Assembly (NCBI GenBank): GCA_017610485.1
Contig: JAFCBY010000028.1
Location: forward strand, 1 to 11,657
DNA from: Candidatus Falkowiibacteriota bacterium
Lineage (GTDB): Archaea; Iainarchaeota; Iainarchaeia; Iainarchaeales; GCA-2688035
DNA length: 11,657 nt
Direction: 5' to 3'
The notes under the pieces are model-generated. The model saw nothing but the letters and a program-made list of their open reading frames with translations, did no database searches and was not told the origin of the DNA. The position numbers and the translations under genes were made by a program. Shown here one piece after another: positions 1-7,188 of the stretch (positions are counted from its first letter, which is position 1; each line of letters starts with the position of its first letter).

Positions 1-10
1 TCCTTGGGGG

Positions 11-27
11 GGAAATAAAAAAAAAAA
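11..27 (+). promoter_or_regulatory. Possible A-rich promoter element of the surface-protein gene
   Basis: A purine-rich, A-tract element (ggaaataaa followed by more A) lies about 60-70 nt before the start at 84 and could serve as BRE/TATA, leaving a leader of roughly 40 nt that carries the Shine-Dalgarno site. It is equally possible that this is the tail of an upstream intergenic region; the call is weak. Confidence 0.25.
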
Positions 28-69
28 GCGGTGATAGGGAGTGCCATTTGCCGCAAAAAAAAGTCCACT

Positions 70-75
70 AGGAGG
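70..75 (+). promoter_or_regulatory. Shine-Dalgarno site AGGAGG
   Basis: AGGAGG lies 8 nt before the ATG at 84, a strong match to the archaeal anti-Shine-Dalgarno sequence. It fixes the start of the large surface-protein gene and shows that this gene, unlike several others in the window, is translated from a leadered mRNA. Confidence 0.8.
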
Positions 76-83
76 CATCTTTA

Positions 84-3000
84 ATGAATAGTTTAGCAAA
101 ATTCTTGATTCTATCAACACTAGTAATTGTAATGATGGGCAGCGCAAGCGCTGTCTTCACAGATCTTAATGCGTGGGATGCAAACACAGTCAAGCACGCA
201 AACAAAGGGGAGGACTTTAACATATCCATGACTATCGCCCACACCAGCGATATAAATGCCGACGCCAATTACATTATAGCGCTAAACTATAATGGGTTAT
301 ATGTGGACTTGAACGTACAGGTTACCAACTGTGAGAACGACGACTGCGGAAACGCAGCTGGCTGGCTGAACGATGGGGGAGACGCAAATGTTGAAAGCAG
401 ATCAGTTGGTGCAGCGGGCACAGGCCCGTGTGCTGTAGCAATGGACGTGAACATTGTAGTCTTTAACCGCAAGCTAAGCGACACAAACACATTTAACATA
501 ACAGTTAGAATTCCAACCACAGCACAAAAGGGGCAAATAGACCATCTGGTTGGAAGGCCAGTAACAGTAGAAATGTGGCAAATTGACAGTTCAAACCAGT
601 GCCGTTCAGAAGCAGAAGCAACCGCAAGATTTGTCATTGGACCGGCAATAATCGTAAGGACGCCAAACGAAAGCAGCGATGTTGCCATGGTAGACCAAAA
701 CATTACAGTTATGGGCTTTGGCTTCACGCCATCCTCCGCCATGGACGAGAACGTGACCATTAGCTTCTGGGATGCCAACGGAACACAATTAAACGCGGCC
801 TTAAGGCCGGGTGATTTGAACATATTTGATACATCCCATGGGTACAGAGGCCTGTACCACAAGGCAGAAGACGACATTGACACAAACGGTGCCGTGATGT
901 CAATTAAGGGCGCAACAGGCGCAGATGATGTCTTGACCTGGGACTGGAACGGAATAACAGTTCACCCTGACTCAAACGGCGAGTTTGACGTGAACATAAC
1001 TGTTCCACCAATGAGTGGCAGCGTTATTGGAAGAACAGACTTAAACACCCTGAGGGCAAGTTCAAGCAAAGAAGGAGACGTCAACGCCTTTGGATTTGTC
1101 ATAATCCCGAAGATTACAACTGCAATCGATGTAAACGCAACAGTTACAATCGACGGGCACCCCTACGACCTTAACACAGCCCTAACAAGCAGGGTCTTCA
1201 CAGACCTGGAACGGGTTGGGCCAACCAACGACCAAACCTTCACCATAAGGCTTGGAAACGTAGAGAATATGGCCGCTGGCGAGCAGATTAGGGAAGTCGT
1301 AATCAAGTTCAATTCAGACGTAAACCTTGCCAAGGCAGCAATTAGAGACTATGCAGCAGACATGAATGCATTAATGGGCAGAGTTAGAATAAACACAAGC
1401 ACACTAACAGAATTCAACATTGACGCAAACATTGTGTTCTACAACGTAAAAGTGCCATCAAAGCAAATGCCATTCATATCAAAGGACGGCATAGTTTGCG
1501 CTACGAGCGTCTGCACAAACCAGGACGGCACAGATCTCGAAGAGGGAAAAACAGACTCGGCAACAGGCGTAAAAACCTGGGTATATAACAGTGATACAGG
1601 CGACGGAAACCTTGCATTCAGGGCAAGCGGCATTTCGCTATTCGAACTCACAACCCTAACAGTCGAAGTGCTAACGCCAAGCCCGGGCGAAAAAATCAGG
1701 ATACCAAGACACAACTCTGACGCAAACTATGCCATTACCTTCAGGTTCAAAGACCTGAACGTTACAGACAACGACATAACCATAAACGGACAGAGCCCAA
1801 TGGAAGCAACCATATACTACTCAGACTACGGCGGGGCCAAAACAGGCGTGATATTCAGGGACACAAACCTCTTTGACAACTCAGGCATTAGATGCGGCAA
1901 TACAGCCAATTACTCCAGTGAAGAATTTGGCTATGCTACAGGAGCCACAATCACCAACGACCTGAACCTCGCAATATGGAACACCTGCCAGTTTGACTTG
2001 AACAGAAACGACCTGAACATATTTGGGGAGTTTGTGGTTGATGTAAACATAATGGCATACGGAGGCGCAGGATTCTGGGGCAACAGAGACAAAAACAGGT
2101 CAGTACTCGCCCACACAGACGGAAACGTGTTCTTCAACCCGCCGCTGATAGAGATAACCGACACAAACTTCAGCTCAGCAAACTTCGTAATCAACAACTT
2201 TGTGAGCGGCCTGGACATTAACTATGTAATAGACTTCAACATATACCTGCCGGACATCAACACCACGCAAGACCAAAACCTTAATCTAGGAGACTACAAC
2301 ATACACTTCTACCTAAGCGCCAGCCAAGGAGGCCTGACCCACGACTTGAACATTATGGATGTGAGGCCAATGCTGGACCAGAATTTCACATTAAGCGGAG
2401 ACAGAAGATGGACAGAGGACGGCCAGGCAGGCAATGCAGGATTCAGAATGACCTGCACTGAACCCGCAACAGGATTCGAATACCTGGACTATGACTGCAA
2501 CGCCATGTTTGACGTAAACAACATCTGGGACAAGAAATATTATCTTGTTGTAAAGATAATGAACAACAAGACACAAACTCTTGGAATAAAAGACAACCGG
2601 AGAGACGAAATAACCTGGACAGAGCACACCATTGACGTGAACGAGCTGTGGGACATCAACAGCACGGAATTCGCGTTCACAATAAACGACAACAACAAGC
2701 CGCGATGCATAGGCGGAACAAGCTCGCTAGCAGTGGACTCAAGCAGCTTCACCTTCAACACAAACTGCGACGACAACTCCTCAGGAATATCAAACTATTA
2801 CTTTAAAATAAGCGGTGGAGACTGGCAGGACAATGGAACAACCAACAGCAGGACATTCACAGTATCGGGCAAAGGAGACATTCTAAAAACATACAGCCTG
2901 GGCGTAAAAGACTACGCAGGAAACATATCAGACATGAATGTCGTGAGAAGAGTGACCCACAGGCTGGGCGGAAGCAGCGACCCAACACCATGGGTGCCTG

Positions 3001-3824
3001 TAGGATCAGTAGGGCCAAGCGGGCCAGGGACAACAACTACGGAACCAGGCACAGAAACAATAGTTGACACAGAACAGGACCCGGCCGCACCAACAGGCGA
3101 ACAAGTGCAAAATACACTAAGAAATGCAGGCCAAGGGCAAGCCATGATAGACGCGGCAAAACAAATAGCGACACAAACACAGGTTGGCAAAGCAGTCAAA
3201 GTGGAGAAAACCACGAGCTCAACAGGAGCAATAAGCTACAGGACAACTGTGACAGTCAGAGTGAGAAACAACAGCATGAAAAAATGGAAAGACACCAAGG
3301 TCGTGGTGGAAGTGCCAAAAGCGCTTGCAACAAGGGCAACGGACGTAAGCAGCGACCTTGAAATGAAAGTCCTAAAAAACGACCCGATAATAGAGTTCAC
3401 AATACCAACAATCAACGCAGGCCAAACATATGACATGGTGTACACAGTGGCGAGCAGCATCTCAGAAACAGTAGCAAACAACATGCCGGCAGGCTTTGTC
3501 ACAGCCTACACAGAGACAGTGCCATGCGAAGGCGTAGTGTGCCCGGACGAAGACTGCAGGACAGGCATCTGCAACCCAGGAACAGAGCTATGCGAATATG
3601 CAAACAAGGAAGACGGCCTGTCATGCGGAAGCGGCATGGAATGCAGAGCAGGAGCATGCCTAGCAAAAGCGGCTCCGCCAGCACCACCGGCCCCGCCTGA
3701 AGAGCCAGCGCCGGACTACACTACAAGCATAATAGTAATCATTGTAGTAATAATCCTGGCAGCAGTCGGCGTGGTATACTACACAAAATATTATCAGAAA
3801 GGCAAAAAGATACTGGGAAAGTAG
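84..3824 (+). CDS. Giant secreted, membrane-anchored surface protein (S-layer/adhesin-like)
   Basis: 1246 residues. An N-terminal Sec signal peptide (hydrophobic residues 7-18, cleavage likely after Ala-Ser-Ala at 23) leads into a long beta-rich ectodomain. Residues about 25-860 hold 22 D-(L/V/I)-N tripeptides. The protein has 21 N-x-S/T sequons. Around 870-960 there is an Ig-like segment, followed by a Pro/Gly/Thr-rich linker near 985-1015. Residues about 1050-1125 look like the NEW3/DUF11-type Ig domain common in archaeal surface proteins (strands ending in V-E-V-P-K, then a D-P-I-I-E-F turn). Residues 1148-1192 hold eight cysteines. A Pro-rich stalk, one membrane helix (about 1216-1233) and a lysine-rich cytoplasmic tail end the protein, so it is anchored at its C terminus with the bulk outside. 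Whether it is the S-layer, an adhesin or a pilus partner cannot be told; the pilus operon follows on the same strand but has its own promoter. Start fixed by AGGAGG. Confidence 0.9.
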   Translation: MNSLAKFLILSTLVIVMMGSASAVFTDLNAWDANTVKHANKGEDFNISMTIAHTSDINADANYIIALNYNGLYVDLNVQVTNCENDDCGNAAGWLNDGGDANVESRSVGAAGTGPCAVAMDVNIVVFNRKLSDTNTFNITVRIPTTAQKGQIDHLVGRPVTVEMWQIDSSNQCRSEAEATARFVIGPAIIVRTPNESSDVAMVDQNITVMGFGFTPSSAMDENVTISFWDANGTQLNAALRPGDLNIFDTSHGYRGLYHKAEDDIDTNGAVMSIKGATGADDVLTWDWNGITVHPDSNGEFDVNITVPPMSGSVIGRTDLNTLRASSSKEGDVNAFGFVIIPKITTAIDVNATVTIDGHPYDLNTALTSRVFTDLERVGPTNDQTFTIRLGNVENMAAGEQIREVVIKFNSDVNLAKAAIRDYAADMNALMGRVRINTSTLTEFNIDANIVFYNVKVPSKQMPFISKDGIVCATSVCTNQDGTDLEEGKTDSATGVKTWVYNSDTGDGNLAFRASGISLFELTTLTVEVLTPSPGEKIRIPRHNSDANYAITFRFKDLNVTDNDITINGQSPMEATIYYSDYGGAKTGVIFRDTNLFDNSGIRCGNTANYSSEEFGYATGATITNDLNLAIWNTCQFDLNRNDLNIFGEFVVDVNIMAYGGAGFWGNRDKNRSVLAHTDGNVFFNPPLIEITDTNFSSANFVINNFVSGLDINYVIDFNIYLPDINTTQDQNLNLGDYNIHFYLSASQGGLTHDLNIMDVRPMLDQNFTLSGDRRWTEDGQAGNAGFRMTCTEPATGFEYLDYDCNAMFDVNNIWDKKYYLVVKIMNNKTQTLGIKDNRRDEITWTEHTIDVNELWDINSTEFAFTINDNNKPRCIGGTSSLAVDSSSFTFNTNCDDNSSGISNYYFKISGGDWQDNGTTNSRTFTVSGKGDILKTYSLGVKDYAGNISDMNVVRRVTHRLGGSSDPTPWVPVGSVGPSGPGTTTTEPGTETIVDTEQDPAAPTGEQVQNTLRNAGQGQAMIDAAKQIATQTQVGKAVKVEKTTSSTGAISYRTTVTVRVRNNSMKKWKDTKVVVEVPKALATRATDVSSDLEMKVLKNDPIIEFTIPTINAGQTYDMVYTVASSISETVANNMPAGFVTAYTETVPCEGVVCPDEDCRTGICNPGTELCEYANKEDGLSCGSGMECRAGACLAKAAPPAPPAPPEEPAPDYTTSIIVIIVVIILAAVGVVYYTKYYQKGKKILGK

Positions 3825-3836
3825 CAAGCTTTCCCC

Positions 3837-3860
3837 TTCTTTTTCTTTTTTTTTCTCTTC
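3837..3860 (+). terminator. T-rich transcription terminator
   Basis: A pyrimidine tract of almost pure T with a few C, including a run of nine T, begins 12 nt after the stop codon of the surface-protein gene. T-tracts on the coding strand without an obligatory hairpin are the usual intrinsic archaeal terminator. Confidence 0.7.
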
Positions 3861-3890
3861 CGATAAGCTAGCCGTAGGAAAAAAGGCTTC

Positions 3891-3918
3891 GCGGCATTAA
3901 GGCAGCATCTAATGCCGC
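3891..3918. repeat. Perfect 9-bp inverted repeat (hairpin)
   Basis: GCGGCATTA (3891-3899) and TAATGCCGC (3910-3918) pair perfectly around a 10-nt loop. It lies between the terminator of the surface-protein gene and the promoter of the pilus operon. It may back up termination or bind a regulator. Confidence 0.6.
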
Positions 3919-3928
3919 AAGTTTTCCC

Positions 3929-3960
3929 AAGGCTTTTTTTCTGGCAAGAAAAAAAGGCTT
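3929..3960. repeat. 12-bp inverted repeat with one G-G mismatch
   Basis: The arm AAGGCTTTTTTT (3929-3940) pairs with AAAAAAAGGCTT (3949-3960) across an 8-nt loop, with a single G-G mismatch. The arm sequence AAAAAAGGCTT also occurs as a direct copy at 3879-3889. The T7 run could act as a second terminator just ahead of the operon promoter. Confidence 0.5.
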
Positions 3961-3978
3961 AGTCGATTGCCGAATTCT

Positions 3979-3993
3979 GGAAAAGGTTTAAAT
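3979..3993 (+). promoter_or_regulatory. BRE/TATA promoter of the pilus operon, leaderless start
   Basis: GGAAAAGG (BRE-like) is followed by TTTAAAT (3987-3993). The TATA centre is 27 nt before the ATG at 4017, about the distance archaeal RNA polymerase needs to reach the transcription start, and no Shine-Dalgarno sequence precedes the ATG. The transcript is therefore probably leaderless. The same GGAAAAGG-(C/T)TTAAA pattern recurs at 9580-9595. Confidence 0.65.
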
Positions 3994-4016
3994 GCAGGCA
4001 GCGGCAAGCTTCAATC

Positions 4017-5471
4017 ATGGAAGGAGAAGGCGGTTCCGGCCTGGAAGGGTCCGGCGAGGGAAAAGCAGGCTTTGGCTGGAATGTCAGGGAGACCCCAAAG
4101 AACGTAAGGATTGCGGAAGAGGGGGCAAAATATTGCATTGCTGTGCTGCACGGCGGGGAGAAAATGTATTGCGCCAAGGGCTTTCCGGCCCTCACCCCGG
4201 AAGAAAGGGATCTTTTAGGCAAGTGGCAAGGGCTCTTCCAGAAAAAGCAGGGAAAGGGCAAAAGGCAGGAGCTTGAAGGGTTTGCCAAGCTCTACTGCCT
4301 ACAAAACCTTGTACTGCTTGGGCGAGAGCAGTTAAAGTATATGCTTTCCTTCCTCGAAAGCCAGCTGTTCGGATTCGGGCCGCTTGACATTCTGCTGGAG
4401 GACGACGGCATTGAAGAAATTGCGGTTATTGGGATTGGCAGGGAGAAGCCAATCTTTGTGTTTCACAGGCAGCATGGCTGGCTTTCAACAAACCTCTTCA
4501 TTTCAAGCAGGGAATATGCAAGGGACCTTGTCAACAAGATGGCCCGCTCAATTGGGAGAAGGCTTTCTATGAACAGCCCTGTGCTGAATGCCACACTGCC
4601 GGATGGCAGCAGGCTGAATGCGGCAATAAAGCCGATTTCCTTCAGCGGGCCAAGCATCACCATTAGGAAATTCAGGCAGGAACCGTTCACCCCAAGGCAG
4701 CTTTTGGAAAACGGGACATTTTCCGCCGAATTAATGGCATTTCTCTGGATTGCTATGGAGTGTGACTGCTCAATCCTGATAGTGGGCAATACAGGAAGCG
4801 GAAAGACAAGCAGCCTGAACGCCCTTCTTTCCTTTGTGCCTGGCAACGAAAGGATTGTGCTGGTTGAGGAAACGCCGGAAATAAGGGTGCAGCACAGGCA
4901 CTTTGTAAAGCTGAATGTTGCAAAGGAACAGGGCGTGGGAATGGGGAGCCTAATTGTCGAGAGCCTTAGGATGAGGCCGGACAGGATAATTGTGGGTGAG
5001 GTCAGAAGCAGGGAGGAAGTTTCGGCCTTTGTGGACACAATGCTTGCGGGCCAGGGCAAGGGCAGTTATGCAACGTTTCACGGGCAGAGCGCAAAGGAGG
5101 CCCTCAACAGGCTTGGCTCTTTGGGGGTGCTTGAGCAGGACCTTGCCTCAATAGACCTTGTTTTAGTGCAAAGAAGGTGGAACAGGATTCAGAAAGGGGC
5201 GGGTAGGGAGATTAGGAGGGTGACAGAGGCCGTGGAAATCTGTGAAGGGGGAGGAAAACTCTGCCTGAACAATCTTTTCAGTTTTGATTACGCCAAGGAT
5301 GTGCTCTTGCCATGCGGCGAAAGCACACGTGTCTTTGAGAAGGCGGCAAGAAGCTTTTGCTTTGACAGGAAAGGGTTTTGCAGGGAGATTGGGAGACGGA
5401 AAAGGTTTCTGGAGAAGTGTTCTGAAAAAGAGGGAATGCGACAGTTCTTTGAAAGGGTGAACAAGCGATGA
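4017..5471 (+). CDS. Type II/IV secretion-family ATPase (pilus assembly motor, TadA/FlaI/GspE-like)
   Basis: 484 residues. The motor ATPase that powers assembly of a type IV-like pilus, acting as a cytoplasmic hexamer below the membrane platform. The N-terminal part contains the family signature G-P-L-D-I-L at 121-126. Catalytic core: Walker A GNTGSGKT at 257-264, Asp-box region V-E-E-T-P-E at 283-288, Walker B region D-R-I-I-V-G-E at 322-328, and His-box T-F-H at 353-355. All key residues are intact. Length is usual for archaeal members. It overlaps the next gene by 4 nt (ATGA), so the two membrane platform genes downstream are its likely partners. The start at 4017 is chosen because a TATA box lies 27 nt upstream. 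Family assignment is secure; whether the machine is a pilus, an Epd/Tad-type filament or another secretion system is inferred from the neighbouring T2SSF genes and the class III pilin at 7482. Confidence 0.93.
   Translation: MEGEGGSGLEGSGEGKAGFGWNVRETPKNVRIAEEGAKYCIAVLHGGEKMYCAKGFPALTPEERDLLGKWQGLFQKKQGKGKRQELEGFAKLYCLQNLVLLGREQLKYMLSFLESQLFGFGPLDILLEDDGIEEIAVIGIGREKPIFVFHRQHGWLSTNLFISSREYARDLVNKMARSIGRRLSMNSPVLNATLPDGSRLNAAIKPISFSGPSITIRKFRQEPFTPRQLLENGTFSAELMAFLWIAMECDCSILIVGNTGSGKTSSLNALLSFVPGNERIVLVEETPEIRVQHRHFVKLNVAKEQGVGMGSLIVESLRMRPDRIIVGEVRSREEVSAFVDTMLAGQGKGSYATFHGQSAKEALNRLGSLGVLEQDLASIDLVLVQRRWNRIQKGAGREIRRVTEAVEICEGGGKLCLNNLFSFDYAKDVLLPCGESTRVFEKAARSFCFDRKGFCREIGRRKRFLEKCSEKEGMRQFFERVNKR
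5454..5460 (+). promoter_or_regulatory. Shine-Dalgarno site AGGGTGA inside the ATPase gene
   Basis: GGTGA (5456-5460) ends 7 nt before the ATG at 5468 and is complementary to the archaeal 16S 3' end. It supports the start of the first platform protein, which overlaps the ATPase stop codon. Confidence 0.7.
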
Positions 5472-6208
5472 CTGTTTCGGAAGAAACGCAGAATGCGGCG
5501 AAGTACGCGGCGGTCTTCTCCCTGACCAGCTGGCTCTTCGTTGGCCTGCTTGTTGAAGACCTTGTGTTAAGCGCTTTGATTGGGGGTTTCCTGTTCTTTC
5601 CGCCCTTTGTCTTCCTGCTGCACCTGCCAAAGGCAAAGAGGAAAGAGCATGCCGCGCTTGTTGAGGCAGGCATGCCGCTTCACCTGATGAACATTGCAAT
5701 GGAATTGAATTTAGGGGTTGCGTTTGAGGCCGCTTTGGCAAATTCCTGCAGGGGAAAAGACCCCTGTTCGAAGGAATTCAAAAAGGTCTTGGCAGAGATA
5801 GAGGGCCAGGGGGCAAGCGTTCAGCAAGCCCTAAGGCATCTAGGGGAGAGAATTGACAGCACGCTTGTTAAAAGGGCGGCCACGCACCTTTCCGCTGCAT
5901 TCGACCAAAAGGGAGGGGAAAGGGGTGAGCCCCTGAAGAGGATTGCCACAGAGATTCTTGCAAGGCAAAGGATTGAGGGAAGGCTTTTCTCAGGCAAAAT
6001 GGTTGTAAGCAGCCTGCTGTTCATCGGGGTTTCGGCAATTGTTCCGGCATTGTTCCAGAGCTTTTCAATTGTGGGCTCGGCCGTCCTGAACCTGGGGTTT
6101 ACCGCAATGCAGCTCTTTCTGATAATTGCGGTTGGCTTTCCATTGCTTGACCTGGCAGTGCTGTTCTATATCAGGAGCATGACCCCTGTTTTCCTAAGGG
6201 AGCGATGA
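5468..6208 (+). CDS. Type II secretion F (T2SSF/TadC-like) platform membrane protein 1
   Basis: 246 residues. Polytopic inner-membrane platform protein of a type IV-like pilus system that would contact the ATPase. Two hydrophobic segments lie near the N terminus (about 11-29 and 32-51). A soluble helical T2SSF domain (about 60-175) contains the typical stretch from A-L-V-E-A-G-M-P through amphipathic helices to A-L-R-H-L-G-E-R-I. C-terminal hydrophobic segments lie at about 176-196 and 206-232. The start overlaps the ATPase stop by 4 nt and has a GGTGA site. The next gene encodes a second protein of the same type, as in Tad/Epd systems where TadB and TadC are separate proteins. Which of the two corresponds to TadB or TadC cannot be settled from reading alone. 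Confidence 0.85.
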   Translation: MTVSEETQNAAKYAAVFSLTSWLFVGLLVEDLVLSALIGGFLFFPPFVFLLHLPKAKRKEHAALVEAGMPLHLMNIAMELNLGVAFEAALANSCRGKDPCSKEFKKVLAEIEGQGASVQQALRHLGERIDSTLVKRAATHLSAAFDQKGGERGEPLKRIATEILARQRIEGRLFSGKMVVSSLLFIGVSAIVPALFQSFSIVGSAVLNLGFTAMQLFLIIAVGFPLLDLAVLFYIRSMTPVFLRER

Positions 6209-7140
6209 TGATGCAAGTGTTTCTAAGGCTGGCGGGATATTTTGTTGAGGAAAAGGCCTTGCATGAATTCCTTGAAAAGCTGGAGATGAATGGCCTGAGC
6301 CTTGAGCGATTCCTTTTTGTTTCATTAATTGCCGGCTTTGGATTGAGCCTTGCGGCAATAACCGCAGGATTTGTTCTAGAACTCGAAGTCTTCTACATAA
6401 CCGGGTTGTCTTTTGCCGCATTCCCCTTTGCCTTAATGTTCAACTGGTTTGCCCAACTATACCTCTTTGAGAAAGGAAAGCGCGAGAAAGAGCTTCTCGT
6501 GCCAGATTCCCTGCTGCAGGCAAGCGTTTTTCCCAAGGGAACCGAGATAACAATAATTTTGGAGTATCTTGCCAAGCCCGACTTTGGCCTGCTTGGAAAG
6601 GAGTTTTCAATTGCACTGGCCGAGATTGGGAAGGGAAGCCCTGTAAAAAGGGCCTTGGGAAATTTGAAGGAGAGGAACAGGAGCAGGGCAATTGACAGGG
6701 CTGTTTCCCTTCTGCTTCAGGGTTACGAGACAGGGGCGGACATGGGCCTTGTATTCAGGGAGGCGGCCTCAGACCTTCTTGAAACAAACGCCATTCTGAT
6801 GGAGAGAAATGCAAGCCTGCTTGTGGAGAAGTACACCTTGGTGCTTGCAGGCGGCCTTATTGTCCCGGCAGTCCTCGGCCTGATTGCAGGCCTTGTGACC
6901 GGCTTTGATTTAAGCGGCTTTGAGGGCCTGGGGCTTGGCGCATCCCTTGCCGAGAAGGGGAAACTTCTCGAGGCAGTGCTGCTGGCCAACAAGGTTTACA
7001 TCGCAGAATACGCACTTATCGCAAGCTTTTTTGTGGCCAACCAGGAGGGAAACTCGAAAAAGGCAATTGTTTACGCAAGCATTCTGCTGCCTGTTTCCCT
7101 GATTACCTACTTTATGGCAGGAGGTTTTCTTTTTGCGTAG
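6205..7140 (+). CDS. Type II secretion F (T2SSF/TadB-TadC-like) platform membrane protein 2
   Basis: 311 residues. Second membrane platform subunit of the pilus machine. Hydrophobic segments lie at about 36-56 and 58-80. A cytoplasmic T2SSF helical domain (about 95-210) holds the family-like run A-L-G-N-L-K-E-R followed by a second helical pair. Three further hydrophobic stretches lie at about 211-231, 262-280 and 285-311, the last reaching the C terminus. The gene begins with three consecutive ATG codons (6205, 6208, 6211) overlapping the previous stop. The GGGAG at 6198-6202 is only 2 nt from the first ATG but 5 and 8 nt from the second and third, so initiation at 6208 or 6211 is at least as likely. 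There is no clear pilin in the operon; the nearest is at 7482. Confidence 0.85.
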   Translation: MMMQVFLRLAGYFVEEKALHEFLEKLEMNGLSLERFLFVSLIAGFGLSLAAITAGFVLELEVFYITGLSFAAFPFALMFNWFAQLYLFEKGKREKELLVPDSLLQASVFPKGTEITIILEYLAKPDFGLLGKEFSIALAEIGKGSPVKRALGNLKERNRSRAIDRAVSLLLQGYETGADMGLVFREAASDLLETNAILMERNASLLVEKYTLVLAGGLIVPAVLGLIAGLVTGFDLSGFEGLGLGASLAEKGKLLEAVLLANKVYIAEYALIASFFVANQEGNSKKAIVYASILLPVSLITYFMAGGFLFA

Positions 7141-7148
7141 AGGCTATG

Positions 7149-7156
7149 TTTAAATA
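7149..7156 (+). promoter_or_regulatory. TATA box of the AbrB-type regulator gene
   Basis: TTTAAATA lies just after the stop of the pilus operon. Its centre is 36-37 nt before the ATG at 7189, predicting transcription to begin near 7178-7181. The overlapping palindrome and the absence of a Shine-Dalgarno site suggest a regulated, nearly leaderless message. Confidence 0.5.
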
Positions 7157-7161
7157 GGTTG

Positions 7162-7177
7162 TTATAATAGATTATAA
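7162..7177. promoter_or_regulatory. Perfect palindrome, candidate operator for the AbrB-type protein
   Basis: TTATAAT-AG-ATTATAA is a perfect 7-bp inverted repeat around a 2-nt centre. It sits between the TATA box and the start codon of the regulator gene, where a bound dimer would block the polymerase. AbrB/MazE-type proteins bind DNA as dimers and commonly repress their own promoters, so autoregulation is a reasonable inference. Confidence 0.5.
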
Positions 7178-7188
7178 TAAGTGGTTTT

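Noticed and set aside
28..54. Hairpin GCGG...CCGC in the 5' leader of the surface-protein gene
   Set aside because: Only four base pairs with a 19-nt loop; too weak to call a riboswitch or attenuator.
287..883. Minus-strand open frame of 198 codons within the surface-protein gene
   Set aside because: Composition is that of an antisense shadow; the plus strand has signal peptide, Shine-Dalgarno site and domain structure.
4463..5059. Minus-strand open frame of 198 codons within the ATPase gene
   Set aside because: It lies opposite the conserved Walker A, Walker B and His-box motifs of the ATPase and has no recognisable domain.
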